A stretch of DNA of 64,000 nt from Odobenus rosmarus divergens (GCF_000321225.1 NW_004450396.1:4504302-4568301), one strand, 5' to 3'. Positions 22,471 to 34,605 are shown, numbered from the stretch's first letter. The notes: generated by a model from the sequence alone, not told the origin. Program-made: numbers and translations.

Positions 22471-23435
22471 ACTTACAATTAACTATGGGACAGTCTATTT
22501 GCTTTTTAAAATTTAATTTTAATATTTTAATCAAAGTTCAATATTGACAGTTTAAAAAATCAAATAATACCATAGACTTAAAAAACAAAACAAAACAGTA
22601 GTCCTCTGCTAATCCTCTTTCCACCACAGATTCCTGCTCCCTAGAGACAACACTTTCAATTATTTTAGTTGTTACTTCTATCATTTACTCTAATAACTTT
22701 AAATAAACTGCTTACACTGTTATTTCTTGATTCTTTATTCCTAAAAATTGTCCTGTGGCTTCCAAATGGAAGGTTCTGGTCTCTTCCGCCCCCCATTTTG
22801 CCGTTCACACTTTTGCCCTCCTTACAGTGTAGTTTTTGATAAAAATCATTTTGGTACATTTTACTTGGTTTAATTCTATGCTTGTTAGGATCATTTAAGA
22901 ATCACCACTGAACCATAGTGAATTGTGACATTTCCTTCTTGTACAACTTTTCATTTTCTCTACTAATTGCTTTTTGTCGAGTTTAGCTGTCTATGCACTC
23001 ATCATTAATTTATTCCCAAATTCCAGATCTCTTCTCATTTCTCAATATGCACATCTCCTCTCATCTCTCAATGTGTTCAAACACACCAAGTGTGGTGGCC
23101 ATGGACCGGCACTGATCAGTTATCCTTTGAGAGGGCCAGTTTTAGGGATTGCCTCCAGTTGCTGCTTCTGTGTGAGGCTTAGACCACACTTCCCCTGGGT
23201 TGCTCCCAGCCAATGACTGAGCATAGCAGCGGTTTTAGGGCCCATTCCTGCCATAGTTCAAATGAGCAGCCTTTGCGTGGGAACGCCCATCCCTGTTGAC
23301 CTGGTCAAAACTTTCTCATAACTGAACTGTGGTAGGGGAATTTCTTATCCAATCCTTCCTTCCTTCTCTTCCTTCAGAGGTGTCAGTTTAGTATCCCAGT
23401 CTGAAGGCTCTCCCTACCTAATCCTGCTCCATCCT
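22471..23435. other. AT-rich DNA, possible old LINE fragment
   Basis: 22480-22900 has the T-rich look of an antisense old L1 3' region (AAATAAACTGCTTACACTGT context), but no block is diagnostic. 23080-23440 is GC-richer and unassigned. Confidence 0.3.
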
Positions 23436-23439
23436 CCTT

Positions 23440-24909
23440 TATCCCACACAGACATTAACCCCAATTAATACCTGCATGTCTGATCTCATCTTGGTACCTG
23501 CTTCTTGGGGGACATAAACTGGCACAGGGAAGCTGGGAGGGGTCTGAGAAAACAGGCACTAAGATAGGATTTGGGGACTGGCTTGGTCTTTGCCCAAATG
23601 GTGAGGAGAACCTTATCCTCAGAAGAATGTGGGTCCTGGTACAGTTGGAGGCCCAATTACTTAAGATTTCACTTATGATTTGGGGAACCAGACAGCCAGA
23701 GGGCTGATTACTTCTAAGTTCTACTGATGTTCTACAAGGGATAATGGGAAACTGAGGGATGGTTAACAAATAGTTAAGAGCTAACTGAAAACACCAGAGG
23801 GACTTTCTGGCGGCTTACAAATAAGCCCTTATCTTCTACGGTGGAGGAACATACCCCAGCCAAGGAGCAGACACAGGATTTTGTAGTCAAAGTCACAAAG
23901 CTACAGAGATGTGTAAATGCTCAGCCAAAGTAGGTCCTGGGATCCCAATACATGAGTGAAGACATCTGGGAGAATCTCCCTGGGGATTTTTGGCTCTATA
24001 GGTCCCCCAAGCCCTCAGAATTTGTAGATGTTGCCCCCTTCTCCCTAGCAAGGACTATTTATTTTTCTTGTTGGAAGATGCTGCAGAAGCCTCTCCCCTA
24101 CAAGACAAGTATCCCCTTCAGGAATTCCCCACTCATCTAGTTGTGAAGCTGGTAACCTAAATCCCAAACACAACCCCACTAGGGTTATGCTGAGCCTAAT
24201 AAGAAAGAAATAGCACACCAAAGGAGTGTTGAGAATTATTTAACATGTACTGGCAGGAGCCAGAGGAGTATACTTGTGATTGGATTTTGATGAGACTTAA
24301 CCAAGTGGGCCCAGAAGTAAGACTGTATAAAAAGACCTTTTTGACCTGCGGTTGCTTTCCTGGGGTGTAGGATTTAACACTCTGGCAAGGACCCCAGGCA
24401 ATGGAACAAACTTACTGTTCTGGTGGGTCTTAGAAACCAAAAAAAAGCAATCACCTGAGTGAAGTGGAAATGACAGACATTAGAGGGAGGAATACAAAGC
24501 CTAAGGGAAATGGTCCCTCACAAGGAGTGAAGACATTTTCTCAGATGTTAATGCCTACCAGAAAGCATATGCCATGGAAGAGGCACTAAATAAATAACCA
24601 AGCGGACAAAATGACTTAGCCATTTGGCATTATCCAGTTTCTGTGATCAGTCACCCCAGAACTGATGGGATAGGGATATGAACACTCTGGAATGTGAACA
24701 GAGTGGCTGTGATGGCAGAGATGGACGGTATACATGGACCCAATAGGACTCCATGTACCAAGGCCTATGTATTTATTACTGCTGCCTCTGAATGTCCAGT
24801 TTGTCAGTAACCAAGACTGATGCTGAGCTCCTGATGAGCATTATTATTTTAGGAGACCAAATAGCCACCTGGTGGCAAGTCAACCATATGGGGCCTCGTA
24901 CCTCCTGTT
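23440..24909 (+). mobile_element. ERVL/MaLR-type internal relic
   Basis: The best-supported part is 24590-24909. AACCAAGCGGACAAAATGAC, CAGTCACCCCAGAACTGATG, GTGGCTGTGATGGCAGAGAT, TGAATGTCCAGTTTGTCAGT and CCACCTGGTGGCAAGTCAAC follow the order of the ERVL-family integrase N-terminal (zinc-binding) region. The paired cysteines of that zinc site are visible in GAATGTCCAGTTTGTCAG. Upstream, a block with ATGGAACAAACTTACTGTTC and GGTCTTAGAAACC fits the same family more weakly. There are many stops and frameshifts, no LTR was recognised, and it is a dead fossil copy. Confidence 0.6.
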
Positions 24910-24927
24910 AAATGGCCTCTATTTTCT

Positions 24928-25130
24928 TTCTTTTTTTTTTTTTTTAAGATTTTATTTATTTATTTGAGAGAGAGAATGAGAGAGAGAGAGCACGAGAGGG
25001 AAGAGGGTCAGAGGGAGAAGCAGACTCCCCGCTGAGCAGGGAGCCCGATGCGGGACTCGATCCCGGGACTCCAGGATCACGACCTGAGCCGAAGGCAGTC
25101 GCTCAACCAACTGAGCCACCCAGGCGCCCC
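24928..25130 (-). mobile_element. CAN-SINE with perfect target duplications
   Basis: Minus-strand head GGGGCGCCTGGGTGGCTCAG, B-box-like GGGATCGAGTCCCGCATCGG, body GCTCCCTGCTCAGCGGGGAG, CT-rich region and a long poly(A) tail (poly-T on the plus strand, about 24932-24946). AAATGGCCTCTATTTTCT is duplicated without mismatch at 24910-24927 and 25131-25148. The perfect duplication and long homopolymer tail mark this as one of the youngest insertions in the window. It sits at the right edge of the ERVL relic. Confidence 0.96.
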
Positions 25131-25269
25131 AAATGGCCTCTATTTTCTATGTGAAGTTTGAACCAAATCTGTCTGCTTAGAGTGAGGGGGATTTGGTAAA
25201 AAGACTGGTGAGAAAAGAAAGCAATTAACTCTGGGATTTAGTAGGTGCTAGTTATTTGTGGAACAATAA

Positions 25270-25530
25270 GTGGGTTTTTAGAAACCATTTTTTTGAGTAC
25301 TAACAATGTTGGACATTGTATTGAATTCTCTTCAAGCATTATTTGTAATATAATCTATCATATTTACTCTGAGAATTACTTAATATTATCTCTATTTTAT
25401 GGGAAAGGGATGGTAATGTTAATTGCCCAGTACATTCCTTTCCTCATTTTATGTATATTTAGTGAGCTCTAATTATACACCAAGCATCATTCTCAACATA
25501 GTAAGTAAATGTATCAGTAAAGCAATCCAA
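25270..25530 (-). repeat. Possible MIR and L2 fragments
   Basis: TCTCTATTTTATGGGAAAGG resembles the antisense MIR 'CCCATTTTACAGATGAGG' core. ATATTTAGTGAGCTCTAATT, then ACACCAAGCATCATTCTCAA, resembles the antisense L2/MIR terminus. Both are diverged. Confidence 0.35.
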
Positions 25531-26288
25531 GGACTATCTGATTTTAGAATCCAGTTTCTTTACAGTGGGTCAATAAAAATGGCCCAAAAATGCAAACATA
25601 TTTGCATATGAGCCTTCTACTGGGTTTAACATTGTGATGAGAGGGAGAGCTATTGCTTTATACAACATCGGTAAATAAATTATTTCATAACTATTCAAAT
25701 TATTTCAAGTACATTCAAATGATCAAAGGTAAGTCTGGAAGTTGAACTCTAATTTCTCTATTGTAATTAGAAAGATGGGTTAATAACTTGTCTTTTTATG
25801 TAATTTCCTTCTTGTATATTCAAAAAGCAACATCTTCAAGGATTTTCAAACTCTTATAGTAGGATTATTGCTAACTCATGATTTAGAATATTTCACTTTG
25901 GTTGAAGTTTACATTGGCACTTAATTTGAAGAAATAATGTGATAATCAATGTGATAGTTTACATAAAATGACAGGAAAGCTTGTGAGTTTGAAGAGTGAT
26001 GGTGGTTGTATTTAACTCATTTTTTAAAACAAGCTATGTTATTGATGGCTTATTTCTTTGTTAGTAACTTCCATCATTTATTGAAGCACACTCAAATGCT
26101 ATTTACTTATACAATGTTATTAGAATTATAATACTCAATTTCTTTTGAAAAAAATTATGATTTAAGATTTCCATGCTGCTGGGTTTTTTCTTGTAACTCA
26201 TACAATTTTTTCTGTTTACATGTTCACATCTAGTTTTTATTTTCGAGAGGCAAGATTTCTTTTGTTTATATTTTTCTATTGATTGCAG

Positions 26289-26402
26289 TTGGAGAGGAAC
26301 AAATGGTATTGGCCACCTTGTGCATGTGGGACTTTTGTGGGAAAAATGAAATGCTATGGAACATTTAAAACCATACTAAAAAGCAACAATACAGCCATGA
26401 GG
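26289..26402 (+). other. Candidate exon (114 bp)
   Basis: A T-rich tract (TTTATATTTTTCTATTGATTGCAG) leads to an AG acceptor ending at 26288, and a near-consensus donor GG|GTAAGT begins at 26403. The 114 bases equal 38 codons, and one phase is open throughout (residues include WYWPPCACGTF). The other phases have stops. I do not recognise the peptide. It may be a true exon, a non-coding RNA exon or an intronic pseudoexon. Confidence 0.3.
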
Positions 26403-26520
26403 GTAAGTGCCATCCCACAGTGGTTATTTCTACAGCCTCAGTTGTGGCACAGTTTTGGCAAACAGACTAACAGGGCTAAGCACCTCTCAAAGCAATTTTT
26501 ATCTTTGAACAAATATAAAG

Positions 26521-26589
26521 ATGGATCAGCAGAGTGAATTAATCATCAAGGGCTTGGCAAAAAAGATGAGTTACTATGAGCAAATGCCG
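26521..26589 (+). other. ATG frame ending at a consensus donor
   Basis: An ATG opens a 23-codon frame (starting MDQQSELIIKG) that runs without a stop to CCG|GTGAGT, a consensus splice donor at 26590. A possible acceptor lies upstream (TTATTTCTACAG, ending near 26415). As a first coding exon this would be plausible in shape, but nothing identifies the protein. Confidence 0.22.
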
Positions 26590-27385
26590 GTGAGTTTAAT
26601 GACTCTTTGGGAACATGTAGTCACGAGTCTCTGGGGGTCTAAATTTGGGTAATTCACAAGTGTGAAATTGCTAGTCTAGTTGAAAGAGGCAGAACTTATG
26701 CATTGCTTTTAGAAAGCAATTTTGACATGAGAGGAACACTGGAAGCTAGACAGGACATAGCAATATTATGTTAATGACTTTCATTTTGTCATGGTGGAAC
26801 AGTTAATTGATTCCATGAGGAAGATGGAACAAAAGTGACTTCCTAGAAATGTCTTTCTCCTTCTAGGAGGAGAACAATCAATCAGGCAGGATATCTCATT
26901 TTAAATCTCTTGGAATTAGTTGCTATTCTTGATTCAAAAAGAAATTTCCCTAAGAAGTAGGCATTCAGAGTTTGGGGAACTGTTATTTGACAAAGAGAAA
27001 AAAATACTTTGAAATATCCTCATTCCCTTAAACAACTAAATTAGATTCAGCACACCCTGTATGTTTTTGCTAAACGCTGGGACGTTTTTGAAGGGATGAT
27101 TTACCAAGTATAACATGTTCTCTTGTTTCTCAATATATTTCTCATCCCAGGCCTTCAAATACTGGGTCTGTTACTATTCCTGCATTTCACCACTGAAATA
27201 AAATTAATGCAAATATATATTTTTGAACACATTGTTAAAGCTGTTTATGTGTTTTTTCTACTTCATCCAAGATGGAGTAATAAGGACTTGTCACTTGAAG
27301 AAATAGAAAACCAGGCAATATATTTATAAAACAATGGTTTTTAGACACTGGACAAAGATAACATGGGACTGTGATATCCTAAAGA

Positions 27386-28790
27386 AAAGAAACAAAGTAA
27401 GGTCTGTAATTGCGTCAGTTTACTGTTTAGCTTATGGAGGCTGCAGTCAGAGACTAGGGGGCTGGCTAAGATGAGGAGAGAGAGGTTTAATGCACAAAGG
27501 CCAACTTAGCTAGAATTTGCAGGACAGTGTACCAGTGAGGAGGGAGCAACACAGAGATAGAGCTCTAGTGACATGCAGAGACCTCTCACAAGTCTTTGCC
27601 TGAATATTGATTTCCATAATGCATGAGAGGAAACAGTCTGAAATCAGGGTGGGGAACACATTACAAAGAGACTAGGCAGAACAATTCTTAAGAGTTCAAA
27701 CTGGCTGGTAAAAGTTTATGTTTCCACCATCCAAGTGGAAATAATTTGTCATACAAAAGGCATTGGATAGGATGCTCAGAAGAGTTTCAGCTTACTTGTG
27801 GGCATAAATTGGCTCTATGCTAAAGGCTGCTCTTGACATACCCCAATGAAACTTAAAAACTTTACGCTTCAAAATGATTTACCTTATTCCAAGTAACTTA
27901 ACTGTATGCCAGAACAAAATCCTACGTTGTTTAAAGGAATACAGCAAAACCCAGCAAAGAACAACATAAAACTCACAATGCATGGCATCAAACACAAAAC
28001 TAATCAGCCATGCAAAGAAGCAGAAAGTTTGATTATAATCATGTGAAAATAGAAATGGATCTAGAAAGTAGTTCTAGGAAATTAAAAAGATGATGAAACT
28101 AGCAAATGAGGATGTTAAAACAATAATTATATATGTGTTCCACATTTTAAAGAAGGTACAGGAAAACATGAACATGATGAAGAGAGAAATAGCCCAAATG
28201 GAACTTCTGGAGCCAAAAAGTGCAATATGCATAATAGAAAATACAGTTGATTGGGGTCAACAGCTGATTAGACAGCATAGAAAAGATCAGCAAACTCTCG
28301 GCCCTAGAGACTATCCAAATTGAAAAGCACAGAGAGGAAGAAAAGACAGACAAATGAGCAGAGCATCAGTGAGCTGTGGGATTAAAACCAAGCAGTATAA
28401 CATACACGCAGAGTCCTCGATGAAGGTGGGTGGGAGAGCAGAAAAATATTCAACAAAAAAGGGCCAAATATACTTCCAAATTTGAATGTAAAAGGAAACC
28501 AGAAGAAAAATACAGTGACAAAGAGAAGAATTATCACAGATTTCTTGTCAGAAACCTTGTAAACTAAAAGGTAGCTTTATTTTTATTTTTTTAAAGGTAA
28601 CTTTAAAGTTCTGAAAGGAAAAACTTTGAATTTTATAATATTGACAATTTGTTTCAAAAAGGAGGCAAATGAAATATTCTCTCTCTCTCTCTCTCACACA
28701 CAAACACACACACGGCTGAGAAAATTTGTTGCTGGTAGACCTGTACAACAAGAAATATTAAAGGAAATTTTTCAGTTGGAAGGTTCATAA
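27386..28790 (+). mobile_element. Old L1/HAL1-like element, 5' UTR and ORF1, sense
   Basis: The leading block GACTAGGGGGCTGGCTAAGA, GAGAGAGAGGTTTAATGCAC, AGTGACATGCAGAGACCTCT, TGAGAGGAAACAGTCTGAAA and AAATAATTTGTCATACAAAA is the 5' region. ORF1-related sequence follows: TGGAACTTCTGGAGCCAAAA, GCAGAGCATCAGTGAGCTGT and GAAACCTTGTAAACTAAAAG, ending with CTGGTAGACCTGTACAACAA and GAAATATTAAAGGAAA. This matches L1M/HAL1-type ORF1 elements. The coiled-coil and nucleic-acid-binding frame is broken, with only short open stretches (28090-28323). Confidence 0.75.
28677..28714. repeat. (CT)n(CA)n microsatellite
   Basis: About eight CT units pass directly into interrupted CA units, inside the old L1/HAL1 relic. 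Confidence 0.85.
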
Positions 28791-28823
28791 CTGTTATATT
28801 TTTCTTGATTAAACCTTTTTATA

Positions 28824-29007
28824 GGGGCGCCTGGGTGGCTCAGTCGTTAAGCGTCTGCCTTTGGCTCAGGTCATGACCCCGGGGTCCTGGGATCGAGCCC
28901 CGCATCCGGCTCCCTGCTCTGCGGGAAGCCTGCTTCTCCCTCTCCCCCTGCTTGTGTTCCCTCTCTCACTGTCTCTCTCTTTCTGTCAAATAAATAAATA
29001 AAAATCT
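28824..29007 (+). mobile_element. CAN-SINE, sense
   Basis: GGGGCGCCTGGGTGGCTCAG head, GTCGTTAAGCGTCTGCCTTT, B-box-like GGGATCGAGCCCCGCATCCG, CT-rich body and a (TAAA)n tail ending AATCT. Target duplication TAAACCTTTTTATA (28810-28823) against TAAACTTCTTTATA (29008-29021) has two mismatches. One head base is missing relative to GTCGGTTAAG; the copy at 6513 keeps it, while antisense copies at 35420 and 37255 share the deletion, which hints at a second subfamily. Confidence 0.94.
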
Positions 29008-29021
29008 TAAACTTCTTTATA

Positions 29022-29744
29022 AATATTGACTTTCTTCCTTTCATATGATGTATTTTACATAAAATTTATATTACCTGAAATCAATATTGCATTTTTACTT
29101 ATTTGTTTTTGCCAAAATTAGTTGCTCTCATCTTTTCATTTGTAATATTTCTAATAGATTTATTTAGGCATACTTTTTCCAAGGATAATAGTTTTTGAAT
29201 GCTGCTCTACAGATGATTCTAGAGTATTTGCCTTTTTTTGAGTTGAATGTCAGGCAATTTCAATTTATTGTTATAACAAATGTACTGAGTCTTTCTCTCG
29301 TCATTTTGTTTTATACTTTCTGAGGCTTTATTTTTTTATGCCAGGACTTTTGTATTCTAAGTTTTAGGGAATATTGGTTTATGTAAATTCATGTGCACCG
29401 CTGTTGCTAAATGGACCACATTTTCTTTGCTTTTATATTGCCTACTGAATTGGAAGCCATCTGTATACCTTATGACTAATTCTAGTAGTGATCACTATGA
29501 TGTTCAAAAATATGTTTGAATCTTTTTCTGTTTCTGAATTTCAAGAATGAAAAATTAATTTGCTATTTCTAATGTAATATGAATAATTGTATTTTAATAT
29601 TCTCATAGAGAATATACTCATATTTGCTATTTCATTATATTTACTTTTTAGGAGACTACAAAACTGTTCGCCAAAGTGATTGTCATTTTACAGTTCAACC
29701 ATAAGCGTAAAAAACATTCACTTGCCTTGTCGATTTTTTAAAAC
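29022..29744. other. AT-rich DNA, possibly old antisense LINE
   Basis: T-rich with no diagnostic block. Phrases such as TGAGTTGAATGTCAGGCAAT suggest an old L1 interior but are not decisive. Confidence 0.3.
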
Positions 29745-30154
29745 AATTATCCATTTTAGAAGTTTTCTTTTTAAACTGGGGTAAAATTAATATGTAATAT
29801 TATATAACTTTCAGATGTACAACATTATAATTCAACATCTGTTAATATTACAAAGTGACCATCACCAAAGTTTAGTCACCATCTGTTACCAGATAATTGA
29901 TCTCCTTCATCCATTTTGCTCACCCTCCAACTCCCTTCCCCTCCAGTAAGCATCTATGTGCTCTCTATGTTTATGAGATTTTGTGTTGTTTCATTTGTCC
30001 ATTTGTTTGGTTTATTCAGATTCCACATCTGAGTGAAATCATATGGTATTTGTCTTTCTCTGACTTAATTCACTTAGCTTAATACCCGCAAGGTCCAGCC
30101 ATGTTGTCACAAATGGCAAGATTTCATTCTTCTTTCTGGCTGAGTAGTTTTCCA

Positions 30155-30197
<43 letters not shown>

Positions 30198-31145
30198 CCT
30201 CTTTATCCATTTATCTGTTGGTGAACAAGTAGGTTGTTTCAATACCTTGGCTATTATAAATAATGCTACAATGAACATAGGGGTGCATATATCTTTTCAA
30301 ATTAGTGTTTTCTTATTCTTTGTGTAGATACCTAGAAGTGGAATAACTGGATCATATGGTAGATCTGTCCTTAAGTTTTTGAGGAACACCATGTTGTTTC
30401 CCATATTGGCTGTACCAGTTTACCTTCCCATCGACAGTTTATGAGGATTCTCTTTTCTCCACATCCTCTCCAACACTTGTTATTTCTTGTCTTTTGGCAA
30501 TAACCATTCTAATAGGTGTGAGGTGATATCTCACTGTGTTTTTAATTTTCATTTCCTTAGTAATTAGGGGTTTTGGAGTTTTAGCATTAACATCTGTGAT
30601 CTATTTTTAGTTAATTTTGTAAAAGAAGAAATGATTAAAACTCCTTTTTTCCCCTCCATATAAATACTAGTTGTTCTAGCATCATTTGCTGAAATTATCT
30701 TTTGCTTCTATTGAATTATCTTGACATTATTGTTGAAGCTCAATTGACTATATATATGTGGATGTTCTTTCTGGATGCTGTTTTGTTTCATTGATGTAGG
30801 TATCTATTCTTATGCTTATACCACATTTTCTTAATTACCGTAGCTTTATAGGAAGTCTTGAGATCAGCTAGTGTAAGTCCTTTAATGTTTTTTTGTGGCT
30901 ATTCTAGAGCCTTTGCATTTCTACATAAATTTTAGATTCAGCTTGAAAACTTATACCAAAAAAGCCTGTTATAATTTTAATTGGGATTGCATTGAATCTA
31001 TAGATCAATTTGGGTAGAATTGACATTTAAACAATTTGAATTTTGGGATTAATAAACATGTGTATTTTATCCATTTATGAATATCATTTAATTTTTCCCA
31101 GGGATGTTTGTAATTTTTAGTGTACATGTCCCACACAAAATTTGT
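29745..31145 (-). mobile_element. L1 (L1MA/MB type), antisense, internally deleted
   Basis: The 3' UTR and ORF2 C-terminal region read in antisense: TTTCAGATGTACAACATTAT, CACATCTGAGTGAAATCATA, AATGGCAAGATTTCATTCTT, TAATGCTACAATGAACATAG, GGATCATATGGTAGATCTGT and GTGAGGTGATATCTCACTGT. After about 30600 it jumps to TAGTTGTTCTAGCATCATTT and then ATTGGGATTGCATTGAATCT, so an internal stretch is missing, or two fragments lie side by side. ORF2 is dead. Confidence 0.82.
30159..30192. repeat. (GT)n microsatellite, 17 units
   Basis: An uninterrupted GT run of about 34 bases sits exactly where L1 elements normally carry a short TA/TG-rich stretch after CCATT. It probably expanded from that seed. Confidence 0.93.
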
Positions 31146-34100
31146 TAAGTTCTCCTTCTCAAAACAATCACAGAGACTAGTACCATCATGAATAAATATA
31201 GCAATTCTTCTCACATTCCCATTTAATTCTGTAGTTTGACCAGAATGAAAGATGGCTATCTTGGAGAATGATGGCATATTAATCAACTAGTTATCCATTT
31301 ATAGCAACTATTCCATTTATGATCTTCATGTTGGGATCTTATAAATGTTCTTTTTTTAATGTCAAAATATAGAATATACCAAAAGAATTAATTTTTCACC
31401 AACTGAAAAAATTAGTTCCTGTAGCATTGGCCATTCATTACATTGATGATATCAGTTGATAAGACATTATGCTAAGTGTCTTAGCATGCATACATGTACT
31501 TCTTCTTTGTCGTCATTGTCTTCTTCTTCTTCCTCTTTTTTTTTTTTATACATATACTTCTGAAAACACAGGGGTCTGACACCTCAGTGAATTTTTTGGA
31601 ATCCAAGAGTCTTGGGCATGAAAAGATAGATGGCTTCACAAACAATGAGTAGTTAAACTCTTCCATATTTAGTAGGCCTATTTAAATTTTGGCAGTAATT
31701 TATTCCACTTATTGGAGTACTGCCCATTTTATTAACTGGATGACCTAAAAAGCTGCTAACATTGAGTAAGGCCTAAGCAAGAGAAGAGATCCAGTTGGCC
31801 CAGGCTGCAGTGCAAGCAGCTCAACCTCTTGGTTCTTGTGTCCAAGGGAATCCCACGTTGCTTAAAGTACCTATGGAAGATCAGAATGCTATGGCAGGCA
31901 CTGATTAGAGAATTGCAGAGGAGACTCATACCTTTGATTGGAGAGGGAGCTGGGATTGAGATTTGGCTCACTTCACTTTCTGCCTGATGGCTCCCCCATC
32001 ACCAAGGAAGCTGGCAGGAACTTGCTTGGTCTGAGTCCATGCACAGCTCCTTCTGCCTCTCTTCTTCTGATGAACAAGTCTGTGATACATTCTGTAAACT
32101 CATCAAGAGGTACCAGCAGAAGAGCGTGTCTCAATACCCTACAACCAAAGACCAGCAAGAACACATCTGCTGTTGAACAAACTGGGTCTAATGCTTGTTG
32201 CAGACAGAATGTACCACGTGGGGAACTGTGAGACATCTATGTAAGAGGCAGTTAGAAAGGACTTACAAATTTTTAACTGTGTTAGGTATTTTGGGGAGAG
32301 TTCAAGACAATGGTGCTTTGTTCAGGATTGGATGTGGTCAGGAAGCAAGGATAATTCTATGATTGGATATCTTAAATTTTACCTATAAGGTGGGAGGAAT
32401 AAAGTGAGGTTATATCTGTAACTGGTAAAGAAATAGCAGTCACTCATATTAGCAAGGTTAGGGAGATACTTGGTTGTTTTTAATGGCTTGGGCAATGTTC
32501 ATGTTTTTTACCTGTTTTCAGATATAATTATAAAGTGATTTTTTTGTCCATTACAATCAGAGTGGCCTTGTCTAACGTTGATGGTCTGTGAAATTATTCT
32601 TGCCCAACATGAGAACACTGAGACCTAGCTGTAAGTATCAGGCCAGCTCTTAGAAAACCAAAGACTAGCTGATAGTTCCAGCCCAGTCCTGTTTACTGGG
32701 GGATGTTTTTTTCTCTGAAGTGCCATGGTTCACAGTATTAATCTCAATAACACCTCTTTATCTTGGTCTTTTACCCTTCCTTGTCTCATTCTTCCTGGTT
32801 CTTCACTTGTCCTCCTTGGAATGGAATCTGGCTCACTTCACTTTATCCTAGTCTGCACCCTCATTCTTTTTCAGGTATGATAACTGAGATACTCTTTTAG
32901 GAAAAAAAATATTCTAAGTATTATTTTCCTTTTGGTTGGGGGCAGCTCAGGATTGACTCCTGGCAGCAGCTTTCTGTGGTGGCTATGTGAAAAGCATGCA
33001 GCATCTGTCAGACTTGTCCTGGGGCAGGGTGACTGAGGAGCAGACACCTACCACATCCCACATCCTTCCAGATGCCTTGCTCTTACATAAGCCTCTGCAT
33101 GAAACTATAATCCTGAAAAATAAAAAAGAAGATAGGTAGGGAAATTCTAATTTTACTAAGGAAAAAATTAGAATGAACTAAGAGTATCATGTATTGGTTA
33201 ATATTATGTTTCTACCACCAAAAAGATTTAAAACAGTGATCAAGAAAATAAAGAAAATCCCAAATTTGTAGCTTGGTAATTCAGACTTATAATTAAAAGT
33301 ATTGACAATGGCCACATGGGGAGCATGATCTAAGAGAGAGGGGAAGAGGAAATCCAGGTTATTTAAATTTTCTTGTATGTACTACTTTGTATATGTAAAA
33401 TTTTTCTACAATAAATATGTATTACTTTTCTACCCATGACTGACATGAACTTGTGCTATAAAGTTATTATTATTAAATTTATCCGAATAGAAGTTGTAAC
33501 TGATTTTGTTTGTCTTGTTTATGTTTTCTCACTAAAAATACCAGCTCATACTATGAAACTGAGAATTCTTGGTCTTTTTACAAACTCCTGCAAATAAGAA
33601 ACAAAATTCTTGCCTCTTGGCCATATTTATCATCAGTAGTTGTAAAAGCTAATAATAAGCCCATGCATATTTGTAATCAAATCTGTGATCACATAGATCA
33701 CATGACATTAAGCAAGTAGCAGATCAATGGCAATATCCTAAGTTATTCTGGGCAGATAGATAGATACTTAAATAGGTCATACAGGAAATGTTATGACCTT
33801 CACTTTTGCGGGCAGTGGGGGCAGGGAGAATCTGTTTTCAGCTCTAGCTTCAACCAGAAAATGTCTCTTTCTAACCAAAAGAAGTGTCATTCTACTAATC
33901 TCTCTTTCCATTTCCACACTCATGTGGAAAGTCAGGTTCATGCAGGGACTAAAGCAGAGGGGTCTGTCCACTGAGAGGACAGATTGATCATGGAGAGAGA
34001 CTGAGTGAAGACTACTGGGTGCAGAGCATATAAGTAGGACTCAGAACCTTCCACAGTAATCAGCTAATGCAGACTCACCACCTAATGATTCAGAAGTGAG

Positions 34101-34387
34101 CCATCAAAGACTAAAATGGAGAGAAAGAGCACAAAGATCCTGAGACAGTACATTAGAGTGGGACAAGAATAACAAGAGATAGGATGCACACAAAGGACTC
34201 AAATGACTTCAGTACTAAGCCCTCAGCTGGTACTAATAGTTATCTGGAGGCCACTATGAGAAATTGGGAAGTACATGTATAGATTTGAAGGCACAAAATG
34301 AAAATTTCAGTATATTACCAATATAATCAATGTATTTAAAAAAGATAAACTACAAATTGGGAAAATATTGGCCACAAAGCAGTTATC
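31146..34387. other. Mostly unique DNA
   Basis: No gene was identified in this longest interval without a confident repeat. 31940-32236 has overlapping open frames on both strands (97 and 87 codons), neither with an ATG-plus-domain case. 33355-33435 (ACTACTTTGTATATGTAAAA, then TACAATAAATATGTATTACT) resembles the 3' tail of an old L1. 32560-32760 has an LTR-like look but no diagnostic block. Confidence 0.35.
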
Positions 34388-34605
34388 ATTTCTTTCTTTC
34401 TGAGTATGTACCTGATATTGTGCTGAGAAGTTTATATGCCTTGGTATGTGTGATTCTCACAATACTTTGAGGTAGGTACTGTTAATTCCCTCATTTAGAG
34501 ACCTGATGTTCAGAAGCACCAAATAACTCACTTAGAAGGGCTCGATTCAGACCCAGATGTCTGATTCCAGACTCTGCATTCTTAATCACTGTGTAGACTG
34601 TCTTT
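34388..34605 (-). repeat. MIR SINE relic, antisense
   Basis: GTACCTGATATTGTGCTGAG, ATTCTCACAATACTTTGAGG, TAGGTACTGTTAATTCCCTC, then AGAGACCTGATGTTCAGAAG and CAGACTCTGCATTCTTAATC follow antisense MIR from tail to tRNA-like head. Confidence 0.68.

Larger units (their letters stand above)
25531..27385. other. Unique, repeat-poor DNA with exon-like segments
   Basis: No transposon was recognised across about 1.9 kb, which is the cleanest repeat-free interval in the central window. Two segments have good splice-site context (26289-26402 and the one ending at 26589) and are listed separately. Confidence 0.4.

Noticed and set aside
31938..32236. Facing open frames of 97 and 87 codons
   Set aside because: They overlap on opposite strands, neither is recognisable, and the region shows no splice sites in a suitable place.
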